Assembly: GCF_001581925.1 (NCBI RefSeq)
Contig: NZ_LQZA01000001.1
Location: 868,001 to 932,000, forward strand
Direction of reading: 5' to 3'
DNA from: Ferrovum sp. PN-J185
Lineage (GTDB): Bacteria; Pseudomonadota; Gammaproteobacteria; Burkholderiales; Ferrovaceae
DNA: 64,000 nucleotides
Shown here in pieces: positions 46,980-56,996 of this stretch (its first letter is position 1; every line of letters begins with the position of its first letter). The position numbers were made by a program, and so were the translations under genes. A model generated the notes under the pieces. It was not told where the DNA came from and made no database searches. It saw only the letters and a program-made list of their open reading frames with translations.

Positions 46980-48689
46980 CTAAAAAAGAAAATAACGTTG
47001 TGCCATTGGTAATTCAGAAAGAGGTTCACATATAAGGGGTTGTCCATCCGCACAAACTAAATATGTTTCAGGATCTACAGTTATAATTGGTGTAGCATTA
47101 TTGTGTATCATGTTTTGCTTTTTTACTTGTCTAATATTTTTTACAGGTACTAGTCTCTTTTCCAGTCCCAGCTTTTCAAAAACATTAAGTTCTAGTGAAA
47201 TTTGTGATACAAAAGTTATACTGTTTGAGTAAATCACCTTTCCGTACGCACCAAACATTGGACGATAATGTACAGGTTGAGGAGTAGGAATTGACGCATT
47301 CGGATCACCCATCACAGAGTATGTGATGACTCCCCCTTTTAAAACTTGAAAAGGTTTTACACCAAAAAAACCAGGTTTCCATAAAACCAAATCTGCCAAC
47401 TTACCTTCTTCAAGTGATCCAACCTCATGACTTATTCCATGAGAAATAGCTGGATTAATAGTATATTTTGCTATATATCTTTTAACTCTAAAATTATCGT
47501 TTAACCTAGAGTCTTCAGGTAATACACCGCGTTGTAATTTCATTTTATGGGCAGTTTGCCATGTTCTCATGATAACTTCCCCTACTCTTCCCATTGCCTG
47601 AGAGTCAGAAGACATCATTGAAAATACACCCATATCGTGAAGAATATCTTCGGCAGCAATAGTTTCTCGTCTGATACGTGATTCAGCAAATGCAACATCT
47701 TCAGCAATTGCTGAATCTAAATGATGACATACCATCAACATATCAAGATGTTCATCAATAGTATTAATAGTATATGGTCGTGTAGGGTTGGTGGAGGATG
47801 GAAGCACGTTACTCATTGCCGCTGCTTTTATGATATCAGGCGCATGCCCACCTCCTGCACCTTCTGTATGGAAAGTGTGTATCGTTCTATTTTTAAAAGC
47901 AGCAATTGTTGTTTCAACAAAACCAGACTCATTTAATGTATCGGTATGTATCGCAACTTGCACATCATATTTTTCTGCTAAATTTAAACAGTTATCAATA
48001 GCCGCAGGGGTACTACCCCAATCTTCGTGAAGTTTTAAACCTATAGCACCAGCTTGAATTTGTTCTTCTAAAGGTAGCGGCGTTGAAACATTACCCTTAC
48101 CCATGAATCCTAAATTTATAGGAAAGGAATCTGATACTTTTAGCATATTATAGATATGCCATGGTCCAGGCGTACAAGTAGTAGCAAAAGTTCCTGTGGC
48201 AGGTCCAGTTCCACCACCAAACATGGTAGTTATCCCAGAACAAAGGGCTTCTTCTATCTGTTGAGGACAAATAAAGTGTATATGTGTATCTATACCGCCA
48301 GCAGTTACTATCATTCCCTCGCCAGCAATTATCTCTGTAGCACCGCCAATAGGTATTGTGACCCCAGGTTGAATATCTGGATTACCAGCTTTTCCTATCT
48401 TCCAAATACGACCATCTTTAATTCCAATATCTGCTTTAATAATTCCTAATATTGGATCAATAATTACTGAATTAGTGATAACAGTTTCCGCAACTTTATC
48501 AGCAGTTAATTGTGACTGCCCCATTCCGTCACGTATTACCTTACCCCCACCAAATTTAACTTCTTCACCATAGATTGTGTAATCTTTTTCGATTTCTACA
48601 ATAAGATTAGTATCCGCCAAACGTATACGATCACCTATAGTTGGACCAAACATTTCCGCATAAGCTTTTCTATCTATTTCTTGAGACAT
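46980..48689 (-). CDS. ureC: Urease alpha subunit UreC
   Basis: UreC carries the dinickel active site that hydrolyses urea to ammonia and carbamate. The nickel ligands His136 and His138 are in GGIDTHIHF; the carbamylated lysine is Lys219 in GLKLHEDWG; the mobile flap holds MVCHHLD. At 569 residues it is complete. The gene order ureD-A-B-J-C-E-F-G places it after ureJ by one base. The active-site set is intact, so the enzyme should be functional if nickel is supplied. Confidence 0.98.
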   Translation of the reverse strand: MSQEIDRKAYAEMFGPTIGDRIRLADTNLIVEIEKDYTIYGEEVKFGGGKVIRDGMGQSQLTADKVAETVITNSVIIDPILGIIKADIGIKDGRIWKIGKAGNPDIQPGVTIPIGGATEIIAGEGMIVTAGGIDTHIHFICPQQIEEALCSGITTMFGGGTGPATGTFATTCTPGPWHIYNMLKVSDSFPINLGFMGKGNVSTPLPLEEQIQAGAIGLKLHEDWGSTPAAIDNCLNLAEKYDVQVAIHTDTLNESGFVETTIAAFKNRTIHTFHTEGAGGGHAPDIIKAAAMSNVLPSSTNPTRPYTINTIDEHLDMLMVCHHLDSAIAEDVAFAESRIRRETIAAEDILHDMGVFSMMSSDSQAMGRVGEVIMRTWQTAHKMKLQRGVLPEDSRLNDNFRVKRYIAKYTINPAISHGISHEVGSLEEGKLADLVLWKPGFFGVKPFQVLKGGVITYSVMGDPNASIPTPQPVHYRPMFGAYGKVIYSNSITFVSQISLELNVFEKLGLEKRLVPVKNIRQVKKQNMIHNNATPIITVDPETYLVCADGQPLICEPLSELPMAQRYFLF

Positions 48690-49268
48690 TTATATCTCCA
48701 AAATTAAACCAATAGCAGAAATAAGTAATAAGTAAGCTATATTCTCTTTAGTCTTAGAATGGCTTTTTAAATAATTACCTATATAACTTCCTAGTAAGAA
48801 TAAAATTGAACTGGATAATAAAAAACCGAAAATATAGGTTACAGGATTAGCTAAAGAAGCAATTTCGCTTCCATGAGCAACTCCATGCGTTATTGAAAAA
48901 AACATTGTTAAAAATAATTGGACATACCATTTTGTAGTTGAGTCTTTAAGTATAAATAAACTAGTAATACCAATAGATAAAGCGATTAAAAAGTCAGTAC
49001 TTGCCAGTATTTTTAAATTAATACCAATAACGCCACCTACAATTAACCCAAGTATATAAATTATAAAAAGTAAAAATTTATTTTTATTAAATCTTAATGT
49101 AGCCCAAGCCCCCATAGAAAGCATACCTAAAATATGATCAATACCAGTAAACGGATGTACTAAGCCACCAACTAAGCCATGTAAATGTCCAGGATGAGCG
49201 AAAGCCAAACTAGGGGATATTAAAATCAAAAATAGTAAACTAATTTTTTGAATAGTAGATCTTTTCAT
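48690..49268 (-). CDS. ureJ: HupE/UreJ-family membrane protein, probable nickel permease
   Basis: The 192-residue protein starts with a signal peptide ([11 protein letters not shown]) and has about six membrane segments. [21 protein letters not shown] is the histidine-rich HupE/UreJ signature, and THGVAHGSE is the second conserved motif. The family imports nickel. Its position inside the urease operon, between ureB and ureC, fits supply of the cofactor. It overlaps ureB by four bases. Confidence 0.9.
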   Translation of the reverse strand: MKRSTIQKISLLFLILISPSLAFAHPGHLHGLVGGLVHPFTGIDHILGMLSMGAWATLRFNKNKFLLFIIYILGLIVGGVIGINLKILASTDFLIALSIGITSLFILKDSTTKWYVQLFLTMFFSITHGVAHGSEIASLANPVTYIFGFLLSSSILFLLGSYIGNYLKSHSKTKENIAYLLLISAIGLILEI

Positions 49269-49579
49269 TCTAACTCTCCTTGGATCTTACCTTGAAATCC
49301 TTGAATAATTTTTAATCCGTCAATAGAAACTAATTCAATAGTTCTTTCTTGTCCAGGTTCAAAACGTACAGCAGTGCCTGCAGAAATATTTAATCTCATA
49401 CCTTTTGTTTTCTCTCTATCAAATAACAAAAAATCATTGGTTTCATAAAAATGATAATGTGAGCCAACTTGTATCGGCCTGTCACCAGAATTAACAACAG
49501 AAATGACAATACTAGATCGTCCTTTATTAATTACAATGCTTTCACTACGTAACAAATATTCTCCTGGAATCATATTCAT
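49265..49579 (-). CDS. ureB: Urease beta subunit UreB
   Basis: This is the 104-residue small structural subunit of urease. It starts [19 protein letters not shown] after two residues and contains [19 protein letters not shown] and then [13 protein letters not shown], all typical of UreB. It is separate from ureA, as in most proteobacteria, rather than fused as in Helicobacter. It follows ureA by two bases. Confidence 0.97.
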   Translation of the reverse strand: MNMIPGEYLLRSESIVINKGRSSIVISVVNSGDRPIQVGSHYHFYETNDFLLFDREKTKGMRLNISAGTAVRFEPGQERTIELVSIDGLKIIQGFQGKIQGELE

Positions 49580-49581
49580 AC

Positions 49582-49884
49582 CTATCTAATTGGTTGATGA
49601 ACTGTTACTAGCTTTGTCCCATCAGGAAAAGTAGCTTCAACCTGTACATCAGGAATTAATTCAGGAATGCCATCCATAACCTGCTCCCGTGTCAATAGCG
49701 TTGTCCCATAACTCATTAAATCTGAAACCGTCCTACCTTCTCGTGCACCTTCCATAATTGCAGCAGACAAATATGCTATTGATTCTGGATAATTAAGTTT
49801 AAGTCCTTTCGCAAGGCGTCTCTCTGCCAACAGTGATGCAGTAAAAAGTAATAATTTATCTTTTTCTCTTGGTGTTAACTCCAT
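49582..49884 (-). CDS. ureA: Urease gamma subunit UreA
   Basis: The 100-residue protein begins [21 protein letters not shown] and contains [20 protein letters not shown], then [20 protein letters not shown] at the end. These are standard UreA segments. It trimerises with UreB and UreC. It begins six bases after the ureD gene. Confidence 0.97.
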   Translation of the reverse strand: MELTPREKDKLLLFTASLLAERRLAKGLKLNYPESIAYLSAAIMEGAREGRTVSDLMSYGTTLLTREQVMDGIPELIPDVQVEATFPDGTKLVTVHQPIR

Positions 49885-49890
49885 AATTGG

Positions 49891-50775
49891 TTATGTCCTC
49901 CAAATCCTAGGCAAAATCCCTTTTTTGCCTATCGTTAAGGGTCTAATTAGTTGCCAAAGTTTAATAAAATAATTCTTCGCGCTTTCCGAGGAATCACCCA
50001 AATATCTAGCAATAAGCATGCCATTAACTAGTGTCAAACCATGTTTTGAGTCATTTTCTTGTGGAATAACACTACGACATAAAGTCAATAAATCCTTACT
50101 AAGTTCTGAATGATAAATAATGAAGGTTGCAAAAATGGACTTGTTTGCCATTCCAATAGAAGATTTCATAAAAGGATCAGTAGCATTAAATAACCCCCTT
50201 TCATTTAACAACCACTGCCCCTCAAGTCTAATACGATATCTTGACTGTACTTCACCATAATCAAATACCTCATTAGAGAGACGTCTTCCAAAGCAATATA
50301 TCTCCCAAGCTATAAAAGTTGAGTCTTTTTTAAGTTCAACTAAAGTTTCAATTTTTGCTTTAGTACTTTTAAAAAAAATAGTTTCTGGTGGTAACCACTC
50401 TAAAACCGCACCTGAATCAACACGAATAGTTAACGTCTGTGTAGCATACAATCCTGAGCTTTTGTACCACTTGGTTGCGCCAGGCTGAGTAATTAAAACA
50501 TGCGACTTGCTTTGAAGATCTATATCTATCTCTAAACCATCGCCACTTACTAATCCGCCTGGAGGATGTAAAATCAAAGTATGACAAATTTCTTCATCCT
50601 CAGGATAGAGTACTTTTTGTATTCTTAACGGGCCAGAATGACGATGAAATAACAGTTTTGTTCTGTTGTTGTCTCTAGCATATTGCAAACACAAAAAAGC
50701 ACTCCATCCAAGAGATTTTTTTACTGAATCATTTTTTGAAATGAAATATTTATTAGAAATTTGATTCAGAGCCAT
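49891..50775 (-). CDS. ureD: Urease accessory protein UreD (UreH)
   Basis: UreD is the scaffold that first binds apo-urease during nickel insertion. Typical segments are HPPGGLVSGDGLEIDI, LITQPGATKWYKS and EWLPPETIFF. At 294 residues the length is normal. It follows the aliphatic amidase gene by 11 bases and starts the urease genes. This spacing implies that amidase and urease are cotranscribed. Confidence 0.95.
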   Translation of the reverse strand: MALNQISNKYFISKNDSVKKSLGWSAFLCLQYARDNNRTKLLFHRHSGPLRIQKVLYPEDEEICHTLILHPPGGLVSGDGLEIDIDLQSKSHVLITQPGATKWYKSSGLYATQTLTIRVDSGAVLEWLPPETIFFKSTKAKIETLVELKKDSTFIAWEIYCFGRRLSNEVFDYGEVQSRYRIRLEGQWLLNERGLFNATDPFMKSSIGMANKSIFATFIIYHSELSKDLLTLCRSVIPQENDSKHGLTLVNGMLIARYLGDSSESAKNYFIKLWQLIRPLTIGKKGILPRIWRT

Positions 50776-50786
50776 TCTCCACGTAT

Positions 50787-51806
50787 CTAATTAGGAATAC
50801 CAGGTATTGGGCACTCTTTAGTACCAACAGTATCTCTTGTCAGATTTTCGACAGATTTTTTCACCTTAATGGGATCCTTAACCCAATCTTTATAAAAATC
50901 ATATGGACACTCAGAAACACCATCTACACTGTCTCCTGAATTGATTGTACCCGTATAACCTCTATGTAATAGTTTAAATAAATGGTTTTCAGATTGTCCA
51001 TTTTTTCTAAAATCACGTATTAAACTTTTAGATAGCGCAGCATATTGAATACCATTTTCTTCTTCACCACACTCTCCTAATGTCCTACCATCAAAGCCGA
51101 TAATTGCAGAGTGTCCAAAATATGAATAAACCCCATCAAAACCTGATGCATTTGCAACAGCAACATAAGTATTATTCGCAAAAGCCATAGATTTAGAAAT
51201 CAATACCTGTTGTTCTTTTGCAGGATACATATATCCCTGACATCGAATAATTAACTCAGCTCCTTTCATTGCGCAATCCCGCCAAATTTCAGGATAGTTA
51301 CCATCATCACAAATAATAAGACTAATTTTCAATCCTTTTGGACCTTCAGTAACATAGGTTTTATCCCCAGGATACCATCCTTCAATAGGTGTCCAAGGCA
51401 TAATCTTTCTATATCTTTGAACAATTTCACCATGGTTATTCATTAAAATTAATGTGTTATACGGTGCTTTATGTGGATGATGTTCATGTTGCTCTCCGGT
51501 CAAAGAAAACACACCCCAAACATTTGCCATCTTACAGGCTTCAGCAAATATTGCTGTTTCTTCTCCAGGTATAGTCGATGCAGTTTCGTACATTTCTTTA
51601 CTATCGTACATAATTCCATGGGTACTATATTCGGGAAAAATTACCAAATCTAATCCTGGTAAACCAATTTTCATTCCTTCAACCATTCTTGCAATATTTC
51701 TTGCATTGTCTAATACCTCACTTTTAGTGTGTAAACGAGGCATTTTATAATTTACAACTGCTACACCAACAGTATCATTACTACTAGATATATCACCATG
51801 TATCAT
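50787..51806 (-). CDS. amiE: Aliphatic amidase
   Basis: The enzyme hydrolyses short aliphatic amides to carboxylate and ammonia, using the nitrilase-fold Glu-Lys-Cys triad. The residues fall at the same numbers as in Pseudomonas AmiE: Glu59 in FPEYSTHG, Lys134 in RYRKIMPW and Cys166 in [18 protein letters not shown] and [20 protein letters not shown] are also AmiE-specific; formamidase AmiF has a different motif at the cysteine (ICHDGMFPE). The length of 339 residues fits. Its place between fmdB and ureD adds amide-nitrogen scavenging to the unit. Confidence 0.93.
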   Translation of the reverse strand: MIHGDISSSNDTVGVAVVNYKMPRLHTKSEVLDNARNIARMVEGMKIGLPGLDLVIFPEYSTHGIMYDSKEMYETASTIPGEETAIFAEACKMANVWGVFSLTGEQHEHHPHKAPYNTLILMNNHGEIVQRYRKIMPWTPIEGWYPGDKTYVTEGPKGLKISLIICDDGNYPEIWRDCAMKGAELIIRCQGYMYPAKEQQVLISKSMAFANNTYVAVANASGFDGVYSYFGHSAIIGFDGRTLGECGEEENGIQYAALSKSLIRDFRKNGQSENHLFKLLHRGYTGTINSGDSVDGVSECPYDFYKDWVKDPIKVKKSVENLTRDTVGTKECPIPGIPN

Positions 51807-51834
51807 ATTATTCCTCTATTAGTTAATTATTTAA

Positions 51835-52140
51835 TTAATGGCTTATCATCCAAGGTCTTTTGTTAATAAAAGACTTAGGATTTTTACTTTGTTTTCCTGA
51901 CCCACAACAAGAACAGTTTGAGCCGTGGGATCTAAGTTTAGGTTCATGAGAAGCTTTTTCATTTATCTCATACGCTGTTCGTTTATCTGTAGTCATAAAA
52001 GAAAATTGTGGGGCTTGAATAATATTTCTTACAGATTTCTCTCCGCATATCGGACAAAATTGATCAGCATCTCGATCATTTATTTTTAAAATCAAATCAA
52101 ATGATCCACATTTGGGGCAATCAAAATCATAGGTAGGCAT
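51835..52140 (-). CDS. fmdB: FmdB-family zinc-ribbon protein
   Basis: The 101-residue protein has an N-terminal zinc ribbon of the FmdB type, with C8, C11, C29 and C32 (CPKCG and CPICG). A second cysteine group, CSCCG, lies near residue 80. In Methylophilus methylotrophus FmdB is encoded with formamidase and was suggested to have a regulatory role. It lies two bases after fmdA and before amiE. The molecular function remains unknown. Confidence 0.9.
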   Translation of the reverse strand: MPTYDFDCPKCGSFDLILKINDRDADQFCPICGEKSVRNIIQAPQFSFMTTDKRTAYEINEKASHEPKLRSHGSNCSCCGSGKQSKNPKSFINKRPWMISH

Positions 52141-52142
52141 AA

Positions 52143-53375
52143 CTATTCCTTATCATATGAAATTGGCATACTTGCTCCTCCATCTATAAATTTCGTAGGA
52201 CCATATGCGTTAGGTTTAATGTCAAAGTCAAAAATTTCTGTTGGTAACCAGAGTGTCGCGCAGGAATTAGGAATATCAACAACACCACTAATATGACCTT
52301 GAACAGGTGCTGTACCTAAAATAGAATAGGCTTGAGAAGGACTATATCCAAATTTTGTAAGATAATTTATTGCATTTAAACAAGCTTGTTGATAAGCAAC
52401 ATTTACATCAAGATAATGCTGTTTACCAGTATTGTCCACAGAAATTCCTTCAAATATTAGGTAATCTTTGTATGTTGGAGTAATAGGGCTTGGTCTAAAA
52501 ATTGGATTTTTTATACCATATTTTTCCATTCCACCTTTAATAAGTTCAACCTTCATATGAACCCATCCTGCCATTTCTATAGCACCACAAAAGGTAATTT
52601 CCCCATCACCTTGACTAAAATGTAAATCACCAACAGATAAACCAGCACCATTAACATAGACAGGGAAGTAAATTTTTGAGCCTCTTGATAAATCTTTAAT
52701 ATCACAGTTACCACCATGTTCTCTCGGAGGAACCGTTCTAGCACCAGTCATAGCAGCATTTAATTTTGCTTCGCCAGTTAATTTACCCATGTGTGCGGTA
52801 GTTGGGAAAGGTGGATTTGCCAAAGGAGGAACTCGATTAGGATTAGTATCTATAAGAGACTGTTCACGGCTATTCCATTGCTCAAGTAGGTCATGACTTG
52901 GTAGACAACCAATTAATCCAGGATGAATTAGTCCAGCGTAATTTACGCCAGGCACATGTCTACTTTTAGTAAACATTCCTTGTATATCCCAAATGGATTT
53001 TTGAGCATGAGGAAAAAAATCCGTAAGAAAGCCACCACCATTCTTTCTTGAAAAAAAGCCGTTAAATCCCCATAAGCTATCTTGTTTAGCACCAATGTCT
53101 AATAAATCAACAACAAGTAAGTCACCAGGTTCAGCACCTTCAACACCAACGGGTCCTGATAAAAAATGAACTATAGACAAATCAATATCTCTTACATCGT
53201 CAGCGCTATCATTGTTTTTTATAAAACCACCTGTCCAATCATAAGTTTCTAAAATAAAGTCATTCCCAGGTTTAACCCAGCAGGCCATAGGAATATCGGG
53301 ATGCCAACGGTTATGTACCATTTCATTGTTATAAGGGGACTCTTTAAGATCAACTTTAATTAATGTATCTGCCAT
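52143..53375 (-). CDS. fmdA: Formamidase (acetamidase/formamidase family)
   Basis: FmdA hydrolyses formamide to formate and ammonia. It belongs to the FmdA/AmdA family, unrelated to the nitrilase-fold amidases. Characteristic segments are SGPVGVEGAEPGDLLVV, ISVDNTG and PREHGGNCDIKDLSRGSKIY, and the 410-residue length matches the Methylophilus enzyme. It follows urtE by 14 bases and precedes fmdB. With AmiE next door, the cell appears to cover both C1 and longer amides. Confidence 0.94.
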   Translation of the reverse strand: MADTLIKVDLKESPYNNEMVHNRWHPDIPMACWVKPGNDFILETYDWTGGFIKNNDSADDVRDIDLSIVHFLSGPVGVEGAEPGDLLVVDLLDIGAKQDSLWGFNGFFSRKNGGGFLTDFFPHAQKSIWDIQGMFTKSRHVPGVNYAGLIHPGLIGCLPSHDLLEQWNSREQSLIDTNPNRVPPLANPPFPTTAHMGKLTGEAKLNAAMTGARTVPPREHGGNCDIKDLSRGSKIYFPVYVNGAGLSVGDLHFSQGDGEITFCGAIEMAGWVHMKVELIKGGMEKYGIKNPIFRPSPITPTYKDYLIFEGISVDNTGKQHYLDVNVAYQQACLNAINYLTKFGYSPSQAYSILGTAPVQGHISGVVDIPNSCATLWLPTEIFDFDIKPNAYGPTKFIDGGASMPISYDKE

Positions 53376-53389
53376 GACAATCTCCTAAG

Positions 53390-54091
53390 TTAAACGGATA
53401 AATATGAACTAATAATTTTTTCATCAACATTTACTGCACTATTTTGATAAACCAACTTGCCTTTTTCTAAAACACAAAAACGATCAGCAATTTCCATAGT
53501 AAAACTTAGCACTTGCTCAGAAACAATGATTGTTAAGTCTTTTAAACTACGAATCTCTTTTAGTGTTTTAGCAATATCTTTAATTATTGAAGGTTGAATA
53601 CCTTCAGTAGGTTCATCAAGAAGCAATACTTTGGGATTAGTTACTAATGCTCGAGCGATAGCCAATTGTTGTTGCTGTCCGCCAGATAAATTGCCTCCTT
53701 TACGAGAACGCATGTCATATAACACAGGAAATAAAGAGTAGATTTCATCAGGGACTTTACCATTTGCTTTTTGAGGTAGACCAGTTTGGATATTTTCTAG
53801 TACGGTCATATTTGAAAATATCATCCTACCCTGGGGTACATAAGCAATTCCATTTTGCACTCGATTGTAGGTTTCCATTTTGGCTAAAGAAACGTCATCA
53901 ACAATAATATCTCCAGACATAGTTGGAATAATCCCCATTAACGTCTTAAATAAGGTAGTTTTTCCCATACCATTTCTACCCATAATGGCAACAATTTCTT
54001 TTTGCTTAATATCAAGTGTTATGTCACTAATTACCTTACTTTGACCATAACCAGAATTTAATTCTTGTATTGAAAACATTTTTTTTGACAT
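53390..54091 (-). CDS. urtE: Urea/amide ABC importer ATPase UrtE
   Basis: UrtE is the LivF-like ATPase of the urea importer. Walker A is GRNGMGKTT, signature is LSGGQQQQLAIARAL, and Walker B is VLLLDEPTEGIQPSI. The ATG at 54091 is chosen because TTGAGGAA precedes it and it lies 11 bases after the urtD stop. An upstream in-frame ATG inside urtD lacks a site. From 54091 the product has 233 residues. Confidence 0.92.
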   Translation of the reverse strand: MSKKMFSIQELNSGYGQSKVISDITLDIKQKEIVAIMGRNGMGKTTLFKTLMGIIPTMSGDIIVDDVSLAKMETYNRVQNGIAYVPQGRMIFSNMTVLENIQTGLPQKANGKVPDEIYSLFPVLYDMRSRKGGNLSGGQQQQLAIARALVTNPKVLLLDEPTEGIQPSIIKDIAKTLKEIRSLKDLTIIVSEQVLSFTMEIADRFCVLEKGKLVYQNSAVNVDEKIISSYLSV

Positions 54092-54101
54092 AAAATTTTC
54101 C

Positions 54102-54839
54102 TCAATGGCCAAGATATACTTCAATGACTTTTGGATTTGATTGGACAGATTCCATACTTCCTTCTGCTAATAGCTTTCCTTGGTGTAATACACTAACTCG
54201 ATGCGCGATCTGTTTTACAAATTCCATGTCATGTTCAATTACTATCAAAGAACGACCTTTAGCAATTTTATTCAGTAATTCGGCAGTTTTTTCTCTCTCA
54301 ACCACACTCATCCCTGCTACAGGTTCATCAAGCATTAAAAGCTCTGGGTCTTGGATCAGTAACATACCAATTTCCAACCATTGCTTTTGACCATGACTTA
54401 ATAATCCAGATTGAATTTGAAGTAATTCTGTTAAAAAAATCATGTCAGCAATTTCATAAATTTTATTTAAGATCACCTCATCTCTTTTGAATCGGAGTGC
54501 GCCGAATACATTTCTACCTTTGGGATAAGAGATCTCTAAATTTTCAAAGACTGTTAAATTTTCATAAATTGACGGGGTTTGAAATTTCCGACCAACTCCT
54601 AGCTGTACCAATTTATATTCAGGTAATTTTGTTAATTCCGAATCTTTAAATTTAATTGATCCAGATGTGGCTTTTGTTTTTCCACAGATCAAATCTAATA
54701 CAGTAGTCTTCCCCGCACCATTTGGGCCAATGATGACTCTTAACTCTTTTTCCTCAATATATAAATTAAGGTCATCAACAGCTTTAAACCCATCAAATGA
54801 AACAGTTAAACCTTCTATTGCCAGTAAAATTTGTGCCAT
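54102..54839 (-). CDS. urtD: Urea/amide ABC importer ATPase UrtD
   Basis: UrtD is the LivG-like ATPase. Walker A is GPNGAGKTTVLDLICGK, the signature region LLSHGQKQWLEIGMLL is typical of UrtD, and Walker B is LLMLDEPVAGMS. The 245-residue length is normal. It follows urtC by two bases and precedes urtE. Confidence 0.92.
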   Translation of the reverse strand: MAQILLAIEGLTVSFDGFKAVDDLNLYIEEKELRVIIGPNGAGKTTVLDLICGKTKATSGSIKFKDSELTKLPEYKLVQLGVGRKFQTPSIYENLTVFENLEISYPKGRNVFGALRFKRDEVILNKIYEIADMIFLTELLQIQSGLLSHGQKQWLEIGMLLIQDPELLMLDEPVAGMSVVEREKTAELLNKIAKGRSLIVIEHDMEFVKQIAHRVSVLHQGKLLAEGSMESVQSNPKVIEVYLGH

Positions 54840-54841
54840 GA

Positions 54842-55978
54842 TTAACCCGCCCGTTTAACAGAAGAATTAGATAAGGATTTATCTTTAATGAATTTCTTTA
54901 CAAACCAGTTTTTCAATCTTGGTACATAGGAAATATAAAGACCGGACAATCCATCTGGGAAAAACATCACGACACCAATAAACATTGCCCCCATGAAAAA
55001 TAACCATAATGTAGGAAATGATTCTGAAAAAGCAGTTTTTCCGTAATTAACTAGAAGAGCACCGTAAATAGCGCCAATCAGAGACATACGTCCACCAATA
55101 GCTGCAAATATAACCATTTCAATTGAAGGGACAATACCTATAATTGATGGTGACATGAAACCAACTTGTAGAGTAAACATTGCCCCACCTATTGATGAAA
55201 CAACTGCCGATAAGGCAAATGCAAACACTTTAAAATTCGCTACATCGTAACCAGAAAACCTTACTCGATCTTCTTTATCACGTATTGCAAGTAGCAACCT
55301 TCCTAATTTTGTTGATGCAATATACTTACAAATAACAACTGTAAGTATTAAAAGTCCACCGTTTATGTAATAAAGTATATATTTTGCAGAATCAGTATTA
55401 ATATTCCATCCATGCAAAGTTTTTAAGTCAGTAATACCGTTAATTCCGCCGGTAAAACCCTGCTGTCCTACTACTAAAATTGTGATGATGGCAGCAATAG
55501 CTTGAGTAATTATTGAAAAATACACTCCACTAACCCTTCTCTTAAACATGGAAATACCAATGATGTAAGCTACTATTATTGGAATCCCAATAATTGCTAT
55601 TAGTGTAAAAGTGAAACTATGAAAAGGAATCCAAAAGGTTGGAAGTTCCGTCAATTGATTCCAGTCCATAAAGTCAGGGATACCTGGGGTTGTTTGATGA
55701 ACAGTACTAACTGGATCAGAGGCTTCTAGCTTTAAAAACATTGCCATACAATATCCGCCAATACCAAAAAATATACCTTGTCCTAGACTTAATATGCCAC
55801 CATAACCCCATAACATAACCAACCCAACAGCAGTAAATGCGAAAGTAAGGTATTTACCAACAAGATTTAATCGAAATATATCCATTGAAATTGGAAATAC
55901 GACTAAGATAATTAAGGATATAATTAACAAATCTATACTTGATTTGTTTTTAAATATATTTATTAAGTATTTATTCAT
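54842..55978 (-). CDS. urtC: Urea/amide ABC importer permease UrtC
   Basis: This LivM-like permease of 378 residues has GYGGILSLGQGIFFGIGGYCMA, a UrtC signature, and a long loop with TPGIPDFMDWN between early membrane helices. GFTGGINGITD is also family-typical. It resembles FmdF of the Methylophilus short-chain amide and urea importer. It follows urtB by 14 bases. Confidence 0.92.
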   Translation of the reverse strand: MNKYLINIFKNKSSIDLLIISLIILVVFPISMDIFRLNLVGKYLTFAFTAVGLVMLWGYGGILSLGQGIFFGIGGYCMAMFLKLEASDPVSTVHQTTPGIPDFMDWNQLTELPTFWIPFHSFTFTLIAIIGIPIIVAYIIGISMFKRRVSGVYFSIITQAIAAIITILVVGQQGFTGGINGITDLKTLHGWNINTDSAKYILYYINGGLLILTVVICKYIASTKLGRLLLAIRDKEDRVRFSGYDVANFKVFAFALSAVVSSIGGAMFTLQVGFMSPSIIGIVPSIEMVIFAAIGGRMSLIGAIYGALLVNYGKTAFSESFPTLWLFFMGAMFIGVVMFFPDGLSGLYISYVPRLKNWFVKKFIKDKSLSNSSVKRAG

Positions 55979-55992
55979 TTCAGATTCCTCAA

Positions 55993-56919
55993 TTAACGTC
56001 TAACTTTGTTTTTCATCAACCCTTCCGGCTTAATCATTAAAATGACAATGATTGTCAATAAGGTAACAACCTTACCCATAGCGCTTGTTAAAAAGAAAGT
56101 CAAAATTGACTGTGCTTGAGCAATTGAAAAAGCAGATGTAATAGTTCCAATTAAGCTCGCTGCACCACCAAAAACCACAACCAAGAAAGTATCAACAATA
56201 TATAAAGATCCACTAGTCGGACTTGTTGAAGCGATGGTCGTAAAACAAGCTCCTGCTATACCTGCAATTCCACATCCAGTTGCAAAGGTAATGCGATCAA
56301 CTAATTTAGTATTTATACCAACGGCACCTGCCATAATTCTATTTTGTGTAGTAGCTCTTACTTTTAGTCCCCACTGTGATTTAAACAACAGTAGAGCGAC
56401 AAAGCCGCAAACAAGTAGAGCCATTACGAGAACAAAAATGCCATTTAATGGAATATCTATAGACTCTGTCGGTTTCCAAGACCCCATTAACCAGTCAGGT
56501 AAATCTGCACTAACTTCTCTGCCGCCAAAAACAGATCTAAAAATTTGCTGCATTATTAAACTTAATCCCCATGTAGCAAGCAATGTATCAAGTGGCCTTT
56601 TATATAAATGCCTAATTAATAAAAACTCTGTTAAATAACCTACTGCAAATGCGAAGACAAAGGCGATACCAATGGCAAACACAAAATAAAATGGTTTTAA
56701 ACTAGGGAAATATGTATTTGTTAGTGACGAAGTGATATAAATTGTGTAGGCTCCAATAGTCATAAACTCACCATGAGCCATATTAATTACACCCATTTGA
56801 CCAAAAATAATTGCGAGACCTAAAGCCATTAATAGCAACACACTAAACATACTTAAGCCAGAAAATCCTTGCATTACTAAAATGGACATTAAGTCATTCA
56901 AAGAGTAACCACCCATCAC
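55993..56919 (-). CDS. urtB: Urea/amide ABC importer permease UrtB
   Basis: This LivH-like permease of 308 residues contains LGLAIIFGQMGVINMAHGEF, ATWGLSLIMQQIFRSVFGGR and VVFGGAASLIGT, all typical of UrtB/FmdE. It lacks the large N-terminal periplasmic extension found in many UrtB proteins. A hairpin of 12 bp lies between it and urtA. Confidence 0.92.
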   Translation of the reverse strand: MMGGYSLNDLMSILVMQGFSGLSMFSVLLLMALGLAIIFGQMGVINMAHGEFMTIGAYTIYITSSLTNTYFPSLKPFYFVFAIGIAFVFAFAVGYLTEFLLIRHLYKRPLDTLLATWGLSLIMQQIFRSVFGGREVSADLPDWLMGSWKPTESIDIPLNGIFVLVMALLVCGFVALLLFKSQWGLKVRATTQNRIMAGAVGINTKLVDRITFATGCGIAGIAGACFTTIASTSPTSGSLYIVDTFLVVVFGGAASLIGTITSAFSIAQAQSILTFFLTSAMGKVVTLLTIIVILMIKPEGLMKNKVRR

Positions 56920-56948
56920 AATCTCCTTATTTATTTGAATCTAACAAG

Positions 56949-56976
56949 AGGATGTATAAGGTTTCTTATACATCCT
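56949..56976 (-). promoter_or_regulatory. Intercistronic hairpin between urtA and urtB
   Basis: AGGATGTATAAG (56949-56960) and CTTATACATCCT (56965-56976) make a perfect 12-bp stem with a four-base loop. The minus-strand continuation lacks a long U-tract. It probably protects the urtA message and lowers expression of the downstream genes relative to the binding protein. Confidence 0.65.
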
Positions 56977-56996
56977 TTGCTAGCCCTACTCGCTCA

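Noticed and set aside
50787-51806. Nitrilase-fold formamidase AmiF
   Set aside because: The segment around Cys166 (ICDDGNYPE) and the conserved C-terminal half match AmiE, while AmiF reads ICHDGMFPE there.
56234-56638. Plus-strand frame of 134 codons opposite urtB
   Set aside because: It is a shadow of a conserved hydrophobic gene; composition and lack of a ribosome site argue against coding.
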